The notes beneath the pieces are model-generated. The model was not told the DNA's origin. It did no database searches and worked only from the letters and a program-made list of their open reading frames with translations. This document shows, piece by piece, positions 49,346 through 63,714 of a stretch of DNA of 64,000 nucleotides (position 1 is the first letter of the stretch; each line of letters opens with the position of its first letter). Source of the DNA: Proteromonas lacertae. Lineage: Eukaryota; Sar; Bigyra; Opalinata; Proteromonadidae. The position numbers and the translations under genes are program-made. The stretch is from NCBI GenBank assembly GCA_002245135.1, contig NGBS01000873.1, positions 124,001 through 188,000 of the forward strand, written 5' to 3'.

Positions 49346-52300
49346 ATGTCGTTTCTGTTTTTCTCACTTATCTGTTTGTTACCGATTTATGCTAATGTGT
49401 GTAACAACCTAAAGTTTATCATGGATACAAGTGACACTGATATGACTGATTTGATAGAATCTATTTGTGGGATGTATTATGATAGTGTCACTTTAGATAT
49501 AACAGTGTTGTCACCACCTGATATAACCACTTTAGAGGTGGAATTTAAAAAATCTCAAAAAATTGGAAAAAACGTAATTGTGAGTAAATTGAAGTCTTTT
49601 GACAAAGTAGAAGTTGAATCTCTCGCTAAGAAATACAATATAATAGTTTGGGATGCTAATCTTAAGACAGATAACACTTGTCTTACCAATGTTGTTGAAG
49701 GTTTTGGTGGTTGTGTAGCAATTGCATTTGGATTGTCGGTAATTCATTATTCATATTCAAAATCAATTGTTGTATATGATTCTTCTTCACCTATATCAGC
49801 TTGTAGTGAACAGATTTATAATTATTTATTGTATGAAGGTTATCCTGGTCCAGAGCTTATAAAAGCTGAAGATCATACAGCCATAGATGATGTAGTTACT
49901 GCATATAAAGATGAAGCTGATACTATCGTATTGAATTTCTTAACTGGTGGAGTAACAGGAAGTAATTCTGAATACTTGTTCAGTCAAAGAGCTACTCAGA
50001 CAGGTCAATTTAATATTATATCATTTCATAATGTAAAAGGTCAAGAATTACTAGCTTATACCAATCCTAAAGATAGTTTGATATTATCAGAAGCATTATT
50101 ACAAATTGATATAGCTGGAAGAAAGGAATATTTAGATATTGATAAGTTTATAATGTATTAATTATATATATATATATAATTAAATAGGGTTCAATTTATG
50201 TTATTACTAATTGATATAGGCATGAATACTGGAGAAAAAGATTTATCAAAAATACATGCATTAGTGGCAGGTACAAGATATGAATTAAATGGAGAAGAAA
50301 TATTGTTATTACCAAACTTATCTCTTTCTGGAGATGTATATTATAGTAAAGTAGTAGAGGATAGTACTGGAACTATGATTTTAGAATCTATTAGTTTCTT
50401 TCCAAGAGGTTCATCAATACCTTACGTAGATATATATTCGAATCCGTATGAAAAAATATGTGATGTAACAGTCAATACTGAAGGAGAGTTTAGACCTTCT
50501 AGCTACTACTTTATTATATTGACTTATATGTCTGGTTTTTATTTAACATTTGATAGACCAATTAGAAACTGTGTAGAAGCTGCAGTTACATTATTAAACA
50601 ATGAAGTATAATAATCTATTATCATTATAAATGTGAATAGTTATCAATATTGGGTGAAAGAATATATGCAATTCCAATAGATGCAAATGATACACCAAAG
50701 AATATAAGTGATAAGATTATGGACAAATTTGAAAATTTCAATGTTATTGGGATGGTTACAACACAGGAATTTAGTGATTTTGAACAGTTGTTAGATGTTG
50801 CAAATAGTTCAATATTTGATGTAAATCTTTATTACTTGAATATTGTTCCAAATGAAATTTGTACTAGCAGTTATTATTTCAGTGGTTTAAATGTCGCTAA
50901 TATGTGGAGAGAAACAAAATCGTATTTCAATCCAACAAATATTGTTTTGATTGGAAATATAGGAACGTATTTTTACATATTTAATTATATTCTATTCTAT
51001 AGACTATTCAAAAATGCTTTAATATATATTGAAGATGACTGTAATTTAAATGATATTAATATCAGAGGAAGATATACAATGGATAGTCTATCATCTCAAC
51101 ATGCATTAAACGCTTGTAATGAGATAGAATCAGGATGTAAAAACTATGACGACTGTCTTATAGTTGTTATAACAGAAAGACAATATTTACAGATGTTTTA
51201 TGAAGAGTATTATACAAGACATTTCCCATATAAGATTTTGAATTTCAACTTGGATGAAGCAATGATTAATGTTAATAAAACACTTGTATTATATATATAT
51301 AATATTCATTATTTTTATGTTTATATAGTATGAAGGATCTTATGTGATTGGTTATTATTTTGATTCAATGGAAGGTGATAATAGTTATGATGATGAAATA
51401 AGAAATTATTTTAATAGTCCTTCAACTACAGTTAGAAACACTTATATTACTTCAACTGCTGCAATAGGATATACTCAAGTTAGGTTGTTTGCTTTAGCTA
51501 TTGATATAGCTAGAAAAACAGATAAAGATTCAATAAAGAATACAATGCAATATACTACCTATTATGGTCCAGGTGGTTTAATATATGGAAGTTCACAAGG
51601 TTATAATAGTTTTGCTGCACATGCTGGAATAGTATATACATATATTGTTCAATTTTTATTTATTTTAGGTTAAAGATGGAAATATTACAAGGTTACATAC
51701 TGCCTATTATGTTGAAAGAACAAATGCATTTGGTTTGTACAATATATCATGTGATTGGATTAATGAAATTCAATCTGTTAAAGAAAGTAAATATGTTATA
51801 TTTTTGTATGTAAGAAATCACTATACTGAAGAAGATGTTAATGATTATATATTAACAGGTCAATATGCTATTGAATATATTAATAATCAACATGATGGTG
51901 TTGCAGGATATAAACTAAGAGCAATCACTCCATACTTAACATCAGTAGAAGAGATGGTTCAATATGTGAAAAATACTATGAATGATAAAGATGTATTAGT
52001 ATATGTTGGAACATTAGCAGTCGAAGAAAGAGAAGCTATTCATAGCTTATTAGAAGAATCTAATAAACTGTTGTTAAGTATTCATCCAGCAGAAGGAAAT
52101 CAATGTTATCAGAATATTCTACAAATATCTTTTTTTTTTAATGCTGTTTATATTTTATACTTTGTTATCTTTAATGTAATTGTTTTTACTTTGGAAGATT
52201 ACCTCAGCATTATGCATTCTCAGTGTTAGCATATTCATATCAATTCCTTAGAAAATGTCTAATAATATATGATGATTTGCATTATAGTGAACATGTAGCT

Positions 52301-55300
52301 AATTTCACATTAGAATATACAAAGAATATTAGAACATTAGAATGTATTGCAGTAGAAATTAGTCATACCACTAATCTCACTGAATTTGTCAATAATACTA
52401 TCTATGAAGGATATCCTGATGGTGTTATAATATTAACAATTGTCAATCATATAACTGAAGATTTATTATATGAATTAAGAGATGCTGATAAAACTAAATA
52501 TATGATTACTATATTGGATCATATAGAGTATAAGTATTCAAATAGCAAACACAACGAAATATATGAAGGTGTTTATTATGTTACATCTTATACATATAAG
52601 ACATTATATGAGACAAATCAAGTTACAATTAGTATAACAGAATCATTTTATGGAAAACCTGAAGATCTAATGACTGATTCATCAATTACCCTTTACTCTG
52701 CTTTGAGATTATTAGATGCAGCTTACAGTGAAGATGTTAATCAAATGAGATATAATATGTATGAAAAAACAGTCGATACTCCACTAGGTGATGTAGAAAT
52801 GACAAGTGCAAATATGTTGAAGATATATTTCTTTTTGATGAGATTCGAGAATAATAATGAGAATATCATATTAGAATCAGAATATAGTTATGAAGAGAAT
52901 CAATTTTCAAGTACATTAAATGGAAAGCATCTGAAATGTCATTTTGAAGAAGGAGCTAAAGCACCGTCAATACAGGAAGAGGAAGTATATGAAATTGGTG
53001 TATGGTTAGAAGAAGATGAAAGTGTTAGATTTTCATTAGAGGAGTATTATTATTATGTTAATAGTAATGGTGGAAATGCTGGTATAAGATTTGTATATAT
53101 ATTATTTCATTTATTTTTTTACTTTTTTTTTTAATTAGGTATTAACATCGTATTATTGTAATGAAACTGATCAATTAATTGAATTAATCATGAAAGATGG
53201 TGTTGATTATATATTATCATTATGTGATGATGAAGTTCATCATAATTTATCAAATACAATAAATGAAAATAACATCACAGTATTTGCACTACAAGACCAA
53301 TATGAGTTTATGTGTGAGCCAAATATGTATATATATATATTATCATATTATTTATTTTCTTTATATATAGTGTTACAATTGGTTCATCTCCATCTCAAAG
53401 AATTATTCCATTAATCGAGTATTTATTTACTCATCATGAAACATCAGTTTATGTTATTATGCCATCTCATTATGATCCATCAATTGAATTGGATTTACTT
53501 TTATCTACCATTGAAGTGCATGGAGGAGATTTAATTAAAACACTGTTTATTGATGAAGATAATGAAACAATTTATGATGAAAATATCAGAAAAATTGGAG
53601 ATTTTGTTTCAAGTGTTCATCGTTATACACCTGATGGTGGAATTATATTAAACTATTTATATACTCTTACAGAATATGTATATCAAGCAATGTATCAAAT
53701 ATTACAGTTAAATGAAGTTCCACCAGATGAAATGTCTTTACAATTTCCAATTGTCACAATGGAGTATGATAGTTTATCAAAAATAAATATTACATATATG
53801 GATAGTCAATTTGCATTAGCAATAAATCATCTTTCAAAAGATATAAGTGAATTTTTATATGGTTTAAGTGAAAGTACATATGGTAAAGATAATGATTTAA
53901 GTGTTTTAGAAGGAAGAGCATTAATTACAAGTGAAATTATCTATACTGTAATAATTGGATTGCAGAAGAGTGAATATAAAGATTTATTATCATATGTTCA
54001 TAAAACTAATTTCACTACTTCATTTGGTGAAATTCATATTACTGAAGATAATTATTTACCTGCTATTGTTTCATTATATCAATCAGATAGATATAAAAGA
54101 ACAGCAAAAAGAATAGTACTTTCTCAAGCATGGCCAGGTGAAATATATAGAGAATCATTTCAAAACACAACTCTATTTGATGTTTGTAATGTGACAAAAG
54201 CATTAGTTGAGCCAAAAAGAAAAGATGGAACAAACCCTGCAAGAGTAAGTAGAAAATCACTAAATATTGTGTTGTTTGTTCCATTATCTGGATTATTAAA
54301 GATTCCAGGTTATGACATGTTGTTAGGTTATTTGGCTGTAATTGATTATTATAATAAAGAAATGACTGATGATAGTAGATATCTAAATCCAATAGTTATT
54401 GATACAAAATTGAGTTATGAAACTCCATTAGAAGAGATTCCTTTAATGAGAAGCAAATACCATACATTATTAGCATTTGGCATGGATAGAAGTGAAAATA
54501 GAATGAAAGTAATTGAAGCACTTGAAGATAATAATGTTATTTTATTCTATCCAAGAGATTTTGAAGGTTATGAATGTAAAGAGAATATTATATATACTGG
54601 TGTTCCATTCTCTGCTAAATTGCCATATTTGTCATGGATATTAGGCAATTTAGGTACAAAGATCTATATAATCTATACTGATAAGTATGGTAATAGAATA
54701 ATACAACAAATGGTTGAACATGATATGTTTTTAAGAGGCTATTCAATTGCTGGATTTACCAGAGTTCCACAATTGAATTATATGTTGAGTCAAGCTATTA
54801 ATCAAATTAGAGAAACCTTAAAGACTGGTGGAGTTATTATCTCGTATTTAGAAGGATCAGCAGGTTTGGAATTCTTTAAGTTAATGTATGAAAATGGTCT
54901 AACTTCTGATTTATATCATATTGTTGCTGACAATTTGGATTTGAGTAATTTGAATAGCGAATATGCAAAGTATATGGAAAATCATTATATATGGAATACT
55001 TTTTCAAGAGATGGTTATAGTTTAGAACCATTTACTAAACTCTTTAATCAGAAATTTACATTCATTAGTAGTGAATCACAAGGATATGTTCCTTCATCTT
55101 TATCAATTGTAATATTGGCAGAAGCAATGAAAATGGCAAAATTCAATTTTAGTAATGAAGTTCCATATACATTCCATGATGTGTTAGATGCAATTCATTC
55201 TGTTAGTACAAGTGAAATAAAGGTATATTCTGATAATTATATATCGTTTACACTTGTTATGCATAAAGTAGTTAAAGGTAAAGATGGTCGAATATGTTGG

Positions 55301-58300
55301 AGAAGATATTTATACATATAAATCGTATGGTAAACCCAATCCATGGTCTTCTACTTACAATATGAATGGGAAATATATTTGTGATTGGAATACTTCTAAT
55401 CCTGATAGAAATGAAACAATCCAAGTTGAAGCTATTAATATTGCAATAATATTACCATTGACTAGTATTACATTAGGTGATTTTAGTACAAGTATGCTAG
55501 AAACAACCATTGGTACTTTATTAAAGATAAATGATGAAGGAGGTGTTAATGGATTGATTATAGATTATGATGTTTTTGATACTGGTAAAGAAACTCAAGC
55601 TGAACTTGATATGGTTGCTAAGAAGATATTAAATAGTAAGAATATAGTTGCTGCTTTTGGTTGTTTATCTGAAGAATGTAAAGATACAATATCAGGTGTA
55701 ATTAAAACGAATGATATTGCATTATTTTATCCTGGTTTAGCATATGGACAAGAATGTAATAAGTATGTATATTATACCTCAACAGTTACAAATCAATATT
55801 TAGATCCACTTATTACTTATTTAACCACTTATCTAAGTGATAAACAAGTGTTATTAATAGGTGATACAAGTAGAGGATCAGGATATATAACTGAAATTTT
55901 GGACAATCAATTTAAGAATATAATGAATATTGCTGATATAATAATGCTAGAACCAGTAGATGAAGCAATTCAAGCAAAAATAACACCAGTTATAAACTCA
56001 TTACCAAATGGTGCAATTATTATAACTTATGTTCAAATAACTAATTATATTTCGATTGTTAATACATTAGAAAGTACAATTTATTCAAGTGGTTTATTTT
56101 CAATTTATGCGATAGGTATTCATAGAGATGCATTGAAAAGTATTACTACTTCAACATTAGTTGATTTGTATTTCATTTTCAGTTATTTTTCTGAATTTAA
56201 AGAACATGATCCTTATAAAGATAGTTTAGGCACTTATACTGGAAGAACAGATACATATACTACAGGTAACTCATTGTATATTTCTTTATATTTATGGAAA
56301 GCTGGTGTGGAAAGAGCTAATTCATTCAAAACTGATTTGGTTAGACCAAAGTTGTATAATGTAAAAATAGAAGGAGGAGCTGGATTTGTTGAATTATTGC
56401 CAAGTCATTATTTAACCAATCCATTCTTTATTGCTAAAGCATCAGTTAGTACTAATTCATTTTCTTTGGTATATAGTCAAACTATAGTAATTCAACCAAT
56501 GCCATATAATTGGAATATAGAAACTACATATGGTAAAACATGTAACTTCTTAGAAGATAAACCAGAAAAAACATCTATTCCATTAACAGTTATTGTAGCA
56601 GTATCTGTGACAGGATATAATAATGAAATGGAATCTGGTATTTATAACATTATTAATATGTGTATTACTGATTTAAATCACGATAATAATGGCTTATTAA
56701 ATACTCAATTGTATTTAGAAAAAGCAGATATTGGTTCAGATGATAATGTATGTATTGACACTCTGCGAAGTTTATTCAGTAGTACATCAGCTAGTATTAT
56801 TTTTACTACAGCCTCTGAATATTGTTTGAATGTGTTGATGAATGATGCATCAAAAGCTGATATTCCAATATTCCATGTTGGTTATACACCAGGTGAATCA
56901 TGTCATTATGAAGTAGTATATGGTAATAAGGATCCAAATGTTATTGAAAGAATTATTGATGTAAATTTCCAAGCATTTGAAGAATCAACTTATTATTACT
57001 CAATAGTTGGTAGTAGTGATCCTGCCAGTTCAAATTGTATAGAATATGCAAAAAAGTATATAGATTATAAAGGAGCATATGTGTATGTAACAAGTAGTTT
57101 AAATCCTGATACAGTAACAACTCAAAATGTGGATTCTGTTGTTAAAAATATTCAAGGTCAAGCTCCAAATGGTTGTTATATTCTTTTCTTTGGAACTCCA
57201 AAATTACATAAAATGTTAGATGACTCATTAAAGAAGCATTCAATGAGTTATGATAAATATCCAATACTCTCTTATTCTACAGGTGAGATAATGAATAATT
57301 ATGAAGATATTGCACCATTTATATCTGCTCAATCATTCTTTCCTGAAAGTCATCTATCTAATACAACATTATATGATCATATAAGAGAATATACAACAGT
57401 TCCATTAACAGAATATATTGTTAATTCATATGTGTTATTTCAAATGTGGGTAAGAGTAGTTGAACAAGAACATGAATTGAAATGGAGTAAAATTCGTACA
57501 AAAATGTATGATGTTCCTTTTAATGCACCTGAAGGAGCTATTCAGATCCATTCAAACAATTATCTTGATCATCATCTTGAATTAGGAAGATATAATCCAC
57601 AAACAAAGAAATTCGATATATATTATTCATCATCCAGTTCAATTGCTCCAACACCATGGAAAAGATTCATTAATGAAGGAAGATTTATTTGTGATTTTGC
57701 TACTTCTACTGCTGGTGCTAGAAAAAAACAATCTACAATTACAATTGGTTTATTAGCTTCGTATTCTGGTGATAATTCTATCATGGAAAGATCAATTGCT
57801 GAAGGTGTTTTTTATGCTGTTAATTTGATAAATAGACAAGGTGGATTGTTAGGAAATCAATTGATTGTAGAAATAAGAGATCCAGAATCAAAGACAGAGT
57901 TATATATAGAATATGCAAAAGAATTATCACAATTAGAAGAAGTAAAAGCTGTTTTTGGTGGAGGAAGATATTCTGTACAACAATTAGTTGCTCCTATTTT
58001 AGATACATACAAATTCCCATATTTCTATCCAGGCATATCAGGTGGTGAAATATGTTATGAACATTTATTCTCAACACAATCAACTGTAAGTCAAATATCA
58101 ACTGTTTTGTTGAAATATGTTTATCCAGAATTTGAGAATATGATTATTGTCACACAAAATACATCATTTGCTCAATTATTAGAAGAATCGGTTCATTCAA
58201 TGGCTGAAATTGTACATACAATTGTATTTGGCCCTTATTTATATCCAACTCTCGATGAATTATATTCATTAGAACCAAGTTTTATTGAAAATGCAGCAAT

Positions 58301-59502
58301 TATACTATTAGCAAATGCTGAAGATTATTCAAGTATAATCAATACATTGTGTGATCATAACATTGTTGCTTCAAAGGATAATATATATGCAATTACTGCG
58401 GATGGAAATAGATTAGCTGCTGTAAGACCTGAATGTATTAGAGGAATTAGAATTATTACTACTTTTCTAAAAGAAATAGGTGAAGATAGACTAGAAACAG
58501 GATATATGGAATCTGCAGCATCATTTGTAACTGATATAAAAGATAATTATGGTAATTCGGTGGTTATAACATCAGCAATGGAAGCTGCATATTCTGCAGT
58601 GCAAGTTTATGCAGATGCTGTTAAAAGTTCATATACAGATGATCCAGAATTAGTTACTCAATTGTTATGGGGTTATAGTATGAATACACCAACTGGTACA
58701 ATGAATATAAATTATAATGGGTATGCAAGTAGAGTATTCTTTTTGTGTGAAACTATAACATCTACTGATTTTAAAGTTATTCATTATTCTTCAGCAGCCT
58801 GAATATCCTGATGCTTATAATCAATATATTCAAAGAGAATTATGGTGTTGTTTGTGATTGGACAGATGGAGGTGATAAGTATAAGTTAAAATCGTTAAAA
58901 GTTGCATTTGTTCATGAGTATAATGTTTCTGCATCTGCAATGGAAGTAGAAATAATGATTCAAGAGTTTAACAAGATTAGAGATATCAATAACAACAAAT
59001 TAAATGGATATTTCTTAGTTCCATTAATGTATTTTTGTTCAACTGATGAAGACTATAAATTGATGTTGGATGAATTAGAAAATGAAGAAGATTTATCAGT
59101 CGTTATTGGGTGTAGAAGTGCAGGTTGTCGTGATAAAGTATCTGAGAGAGTAAATGCTATGAATGTGTTATTTTTATATACAGGAATAAGTGTAGGACAA
59201 AAATGTTCTAAGAATCTAGCAACATTTGGTACAACAGCTACACAGAAATCTATTCCAATCATTCAATATTTAACTGAACAAAATTTCGATTCTTTTATAT
59301 ACATTTCAACAGATGAAATTCTTTATGATACTTATTATGATATACTCATTTATGATGTTCAGAAATATTCAAATATAACTAAAATGCCGAGAGTTACAAT
59401 TCCTTCAAAAAAAGTAACAAGTGAAGATTATAAGAATGCAATAGCATCAATATTAAGATATTCTACTGAAAATCGTATAGCAGGTATACTATATTATTTA
59501 TA

Positions 59503-59535
<33 letters not shown>

Positions 59536-61240
59536 TAAATAGCATTCTACTATATGAATGGAGAAATAGGAAAAGCTTTTCTTGATGAAATGATAAAAGA
59601 AGGTATAGACTTTAGACAAGTAGTATTAATCTTAATGAGATACTCTCAAGCTGATTTTGAAGGTGATTATTTAAAGAATCTCTCAGGTGCATTAAGACCT
59701 GCTTCATTTGCTCAAGATCTTGAATCTCCGTTATCAAGATCATTTATCAGTGATATGAGAGATGGGATGGGATATGATAGTATTATTACAGAAGAAATGG
59801 AATATGTAGATTCTGCAATAAGTATATGGGAAGTAAGTATGGAAAAGAGTGCAACTGATAGTGAAAAAGATAATCCACCAATTGAATATGTTAGATTGAA
59901 TATAATTGATAGAGAAATATCAGCACCATCAGGAACAGTGAGTTTAGATAGTAGTTTGTATATTAGAAGAAGTATTTATGTATTAGAAGTGAATGATAAT
60001 GGAGAATTTGTTCAAGTATATCCCCAAACTGGTTCAACTATTATGTTTGATCCAGAACCATATCCAAAGACTGGAACTCCACCAGAATGTAATTTTGGTT
60101 TAGAAGTGAAGTATTTTGAATATAGTAGTTCAATGGTTGGTATAAGTTATGGATTAATGGCAATATCATGTATTTTGTCAATATGGACATTATTGTTTGT
60201 ATTTGCTTCAAGAAATAAGATAATTATTAGAGCATTTGGAAGAGCTTATAATTTTGCATTTGCTATACAATTGTTGATGCTTGCTTTATCGGTTATACCA
60301 ATGGCAATTCCTCCAACAGAAACGAATGGAATATGTAAAGCAAGAGTAGTTATATTGGCAATATGCGTAAAAGGAATAATTGGATTAATGTTATGTAAAA
60401 CCTACAAAATATATAGGCGTGTAAGAAGATTAAGACAGAAAATAATGAGAACAAAAATATCATTTGTTAGAGTGTTGTTATTCTGGATAGCTTTTGAATT
60501 TGTTGAAGCAATTGTCTTGATATTATGGTTTTCAATTGATCCTAACGAATATCAAGCAGTATATAGTCAGAAGTATAGTGAGTATTTCTACAGCATGTAT
60601 ATAAGAGAATGTACAGTTTCAACTCCTTTTATGTATATATATATTTATATACTATTATTTATTATTGAATAGTGTTATTCAATTAATAACAGATGGTTTA
60701 CCTACTCTCTTTTTAATTTACATTAGTTATAAGATAAAAAATGCAGCTAATGAACATAATGAAAGTATAGGATTATTTATTTCTTCAGCTGCAATTGATA
60801 TCTTTTTTTTTATTAATGATTTATTGATAGTATATTCTTAATTAATATTTTTACCTCTACTTGGAATTATAATGGTTGCTTTAGATTTCAATATTAATAA
60901 TGAACCTGATAGTGTATTGCTTTTAAGAGCAATGGGAATTGAAATAACTCAGATCATATTGATATTACTTCAATATGGATTAAAGTTAGTGAATTTGTAT
61001 ATCAATGAAGATGCAAATCGTAATATATCTTCTGGAAGTCAATATACTAACATGAGTGCTGGAAGTATGAGTAAGTTGTCAAGAACTCAATCAATGTCAC
61101 AATCTTCAGCATTTAAAACAACTCATATGAAATCAATGTTTACTCAATCAGCATTAACTAATACTAACTTAACATTAAAAACACAGAATAATCCAGGTGG
61201 AACTACATTAACAAAGAATAATGCAGCTGTAAAGAATTAA
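49346..61240 (+). CDS. Giant class C GPCR-like receptor with about nine tandem venus-flytrap modules
   Basis: Twelve exons (49346-50154, 50188-50605, 50641-50966, 51003-51285, 51329-51631, 51669-52124, 52190-53092, 53139-53326, 53371-59483, 59543-60632, 60673-60797, 60855-61240) give about 3,800 residues. Signal peptide: MSFLFFSLICLLPIYA. About nine periplasmic-binding-protein modules follow, most with a Cys-centred block (FYPGLAYGQECNKYVYYTS, FYPGISGGEICYEHLFSTQS, FYPRDFEGYECKENIIYTG) that resembles bacterial UrtA/AmiC urea- and amide-binding proteins, and a junction of the form PxPW to CDW. A seven-helix class C domain follows (from SSSMVGISYGLMAISCILSI) and a Ser/Thr-rich cytosolic tail. 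Two introns are U12-like. One-base frame breaks remain at 55277-55278, near 58797 and near 58835. The ligand is unknown; amides or amino acids are inferred. Confidence 0.85.
52125..52189 (+). other. U12-type-like intron, AT-AC, in receptor module 3
   Basis: The 65-nt intron begins ATATCTTTTT, has TTATCTTTAATG about 15 nt before the end and finishes GTTTTTAC. Removing it joins CYQNILQ to FGRLPQHYAFSV, which aligns with CKENIIYTGVPFSAKLPYLS of another module without gaps. No GT-AG pair keeps the frame here. Confidence 0.82.
60798..60854 (+). other. U12-type-like intron, AT-AC, in receptor transmembrane domain
   Basis: The 57-nt intron begins ATATCTTTTT, carries TATTCTTAATTAA about 16 nt before the end and finishes ATTTTTAC. 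It contains an in-frame TAA (60838-60840 region) that would otherwise truncate the receptor before its last helices. Removal gives SSAAIALLGIIMVALDFNIN, a continuous membrane helix and loop. Confidence 0.85.
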
Positions 61241-61309
61241 TAAAATAATTTATATAATATAATATATTTTTTTATTTACTTAAATACTCACATTCATATA
61301 TCAACAAGA

Positions 61310-63520
61310 AAATCACATTTTAATTTTTGGGTTATTCAAAATTTTGATAAAAATCTAATTTCGTTATTTTTGTTATATATTTACATAAAGATGATAAAAA
61401 AAGTGAATAAACGCATAAGAGAAGAGGGGTATATTTTATATTTATTTTTATGATAGATTATGTCGAAAATTGGTTGAAAATGGTTTTGGTGATATAGGAG
61501 TGAAGATTGGAGATAGCCGAATAATGTCAATCAAATCAATTTTAGTGAATGGAAATGAAACTGTAAAGAAACTGCTGTTAGATCGTGAGTTTGTTGGAGT
61601 TTTGGAGTTATATGAAGAAATCGAAGAAATTGGCTATTATGAGATGGAGAAATACTACAGTGGTGGTGAACTGATAATGTGTAAAGAGAATGCGTGTGAA
61701 GTGTTGATGTTTTGTTTATGTTATTGTGAAAAAGAGATAATAAATGATTGTTATGAATTTGTGAAGAACAATATAGATGAAGATGTGTTAATGAAATTAA
61801 TTCACATATGTAATGTATTTGGTGGATGTTTGAGAGAGATAGAAGAATTGAAAAATATGGAAATAGAAAAGCGAGGATATAAATATTTATATAAAAATGA
61901 ATATTTGTTGAGATTAGAAATGAATAATTTGATAGAGATATTAAATATGAGAGATGTGATAATAGTGAATGAGTTATGGTTATTAAATCGGTTATTGGAA
62001 TGGTATAAATTCCAAAAGAATAAGAAATATGATAATAAAGAGATAGAAGATGATTTTAAACAATTGATAGAAGAAGATATCGATGTAGAAAAGATAAAAG
62101 AGAAAGAGATAGAAAAAGAGAATAAAGAAATGTTGAAAGAAATGAAAATAGAATTAAAGAAAAATGAATGTAAAAATCATATAGAAATATATTTAATAAA
62201 AGATGAGAGAATTCAAAATGTAATAATGAATAATTACAATGAAGATAATAAAGAAGAAGACTTTAATGAAGAAGAAAGAAGAATATTGGATAAGATGAAA
62301 GAAGAAGAATTGAATGATGAAATACTGTGTATATTAGAAATGGATAATATAAAAATGAGTGAAATAGTATTGATGATAATGAAATATAAAAATATGAAAA
62401 AGGAAAGTATAAATACTAAAAATATATTTAAATAGAATATATCTCAAATATAGAAAAGAGAAATCTATTGGAAAGATTATGTATAGAATATAATGAGAAT
62501 AAAAGAAATCGAACAATGAAATGTTTATATTTGTTTGTTGATGATAAGAAGAATATTTCAATAATAGAAGAAGTATGTGGAAAAGAGATTCTTTATAGAA
62601 TATTGAATGAAGATTATTATTTAAGCTCCAAATTCATAGAATTAGTAATAGAATATATAAAAGAGAATAAATTGAGTTTAGAAGAAGAAGAAGAAATGAT
62701 TGTAATAATGAAAGATAAAGAATTATTGGCAGAATTAAAAACAAAAGAAATCACATCATTTTCATATCCTCAATCAGAATATTCATTTATATTAGATGAA
62801 GAAATGTCAATAATTCCTTCATTTGATGGAAATCGATGTGAATTTTCAATCAATCCTTCATTGCCAGATGGAATAATGATAAATAAAGAAAATGGAATAA
62901 TTAATGGAAAAGTGAATAAAGAAATAAAAAGAGAGAATATGAAATAAGTTGTAAGAATATTGTAAATGAAAAGAAAATCAAAATATCATTAGAGTTTGAA
63001 GAAGGAAAATTCACAGAATTAAACAAAAGTAATGGAATATCAATATCAAATAATGCAAAAATAATAACAAAAACAAATGGTCTTTATAATCATTGTTATT
63101 TGAATTTGATAATGGAAAATGGAGTTTATCATATCAAATATCAATTTCATCAAAATAGGAAATTATTATGATGGTAATGATGTTAGGATTATCAACTGAA
63201 TAATACATATTCTGGTAATTATATTGCATGAATCAACCAACAACATGTAATTATGTATGCTCATTATGAGATAAAAGTCAAGTTATATTACTAGAATATT
63301 GTCATATTGGAAGAGTTGTTAATGAAAATCCAAATTTCAATAATCATGGAGATGGTTCAATTTATGAAGTGATTGTTGATATGAATAAAAGAGAATTTTG
63401 GATAAGTCATAATAATTCATCTCCTGTTTTACTTGTTAAAGATTTACCTTCTCCATTATATCCATATGCTGAATTATATGGTGAAAACACTTCAGTTGAA
63501 TTATTATCAATTTCTCATCA
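61310..63520 (+). repeat. Duplicated 2.2-kb unit, copy 2
   Basis: Near-identical partner of 23429-25636 in direct orientation, covering the upstream 80 bases, both introns and the coding region. It sits directly after the giant receptor's 3' end. No transposon hallmarks are seen. Confidence 0.85.
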
Positions 63521-63527
63521 AATGTGA
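61391..63527 (+). pseudogene. BTB-Ig-SPRY protein gene, copy 2, frameshifted in 3' half
   Basis: Start 61391 (MIKKVNKRIREEG, intron 61429-61456, then LCRKLVENGFGDIGVKIGDS). The BTB/BACK-like half is open for over 320 residues, unlike copy 1. A second 29-nt intron (62407-62435) joins the linker to ERLCIEYNENK. After the Ig-like LPDGIMINKENGIINGKV a one-base loss near 62928 breaks the frame. More indels follow near 63160, 63200 and 63230 in the SPRY-like part, whose end (YEVIVDMNKREFWISHNNSS, then ELLSISHQM) still reads well. Copies 1 and 2 are thus damaged mostly in opposite halves. Confidence 0.65.
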
Positions 63528-63714
63528 ATTTTTCTAACATTTTCATTCTATATAATGTATTGTTTATTTTATTCAAAAACAATGAAAATATAAAAATAGC
63601 TCGAATTACTATTTCAAAGGCTTGATTATCATTTTAATAAAAAACAAAATAAATAAAATAAAATAATAATAGTTTATTTATACTACATATTTCCACTTAA
63701 TCTCACACTCATTT

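Noticed and set aside
58797-58836. ATATCC at 58803 as another U12-type donor
   Set aside because: No branch-like motif or AC/AG end in a suitable phase follows within 70 bases; small indels explain the frame changes better.
60838-60840. In-frame TAA in the receptor's transmembrane domain as a nonsense mutation or recoded stop
   Set aside because: It lies inside an ATATC-to-AC intron with a U12-like branch motif; removing the intron restores a continuous helix.
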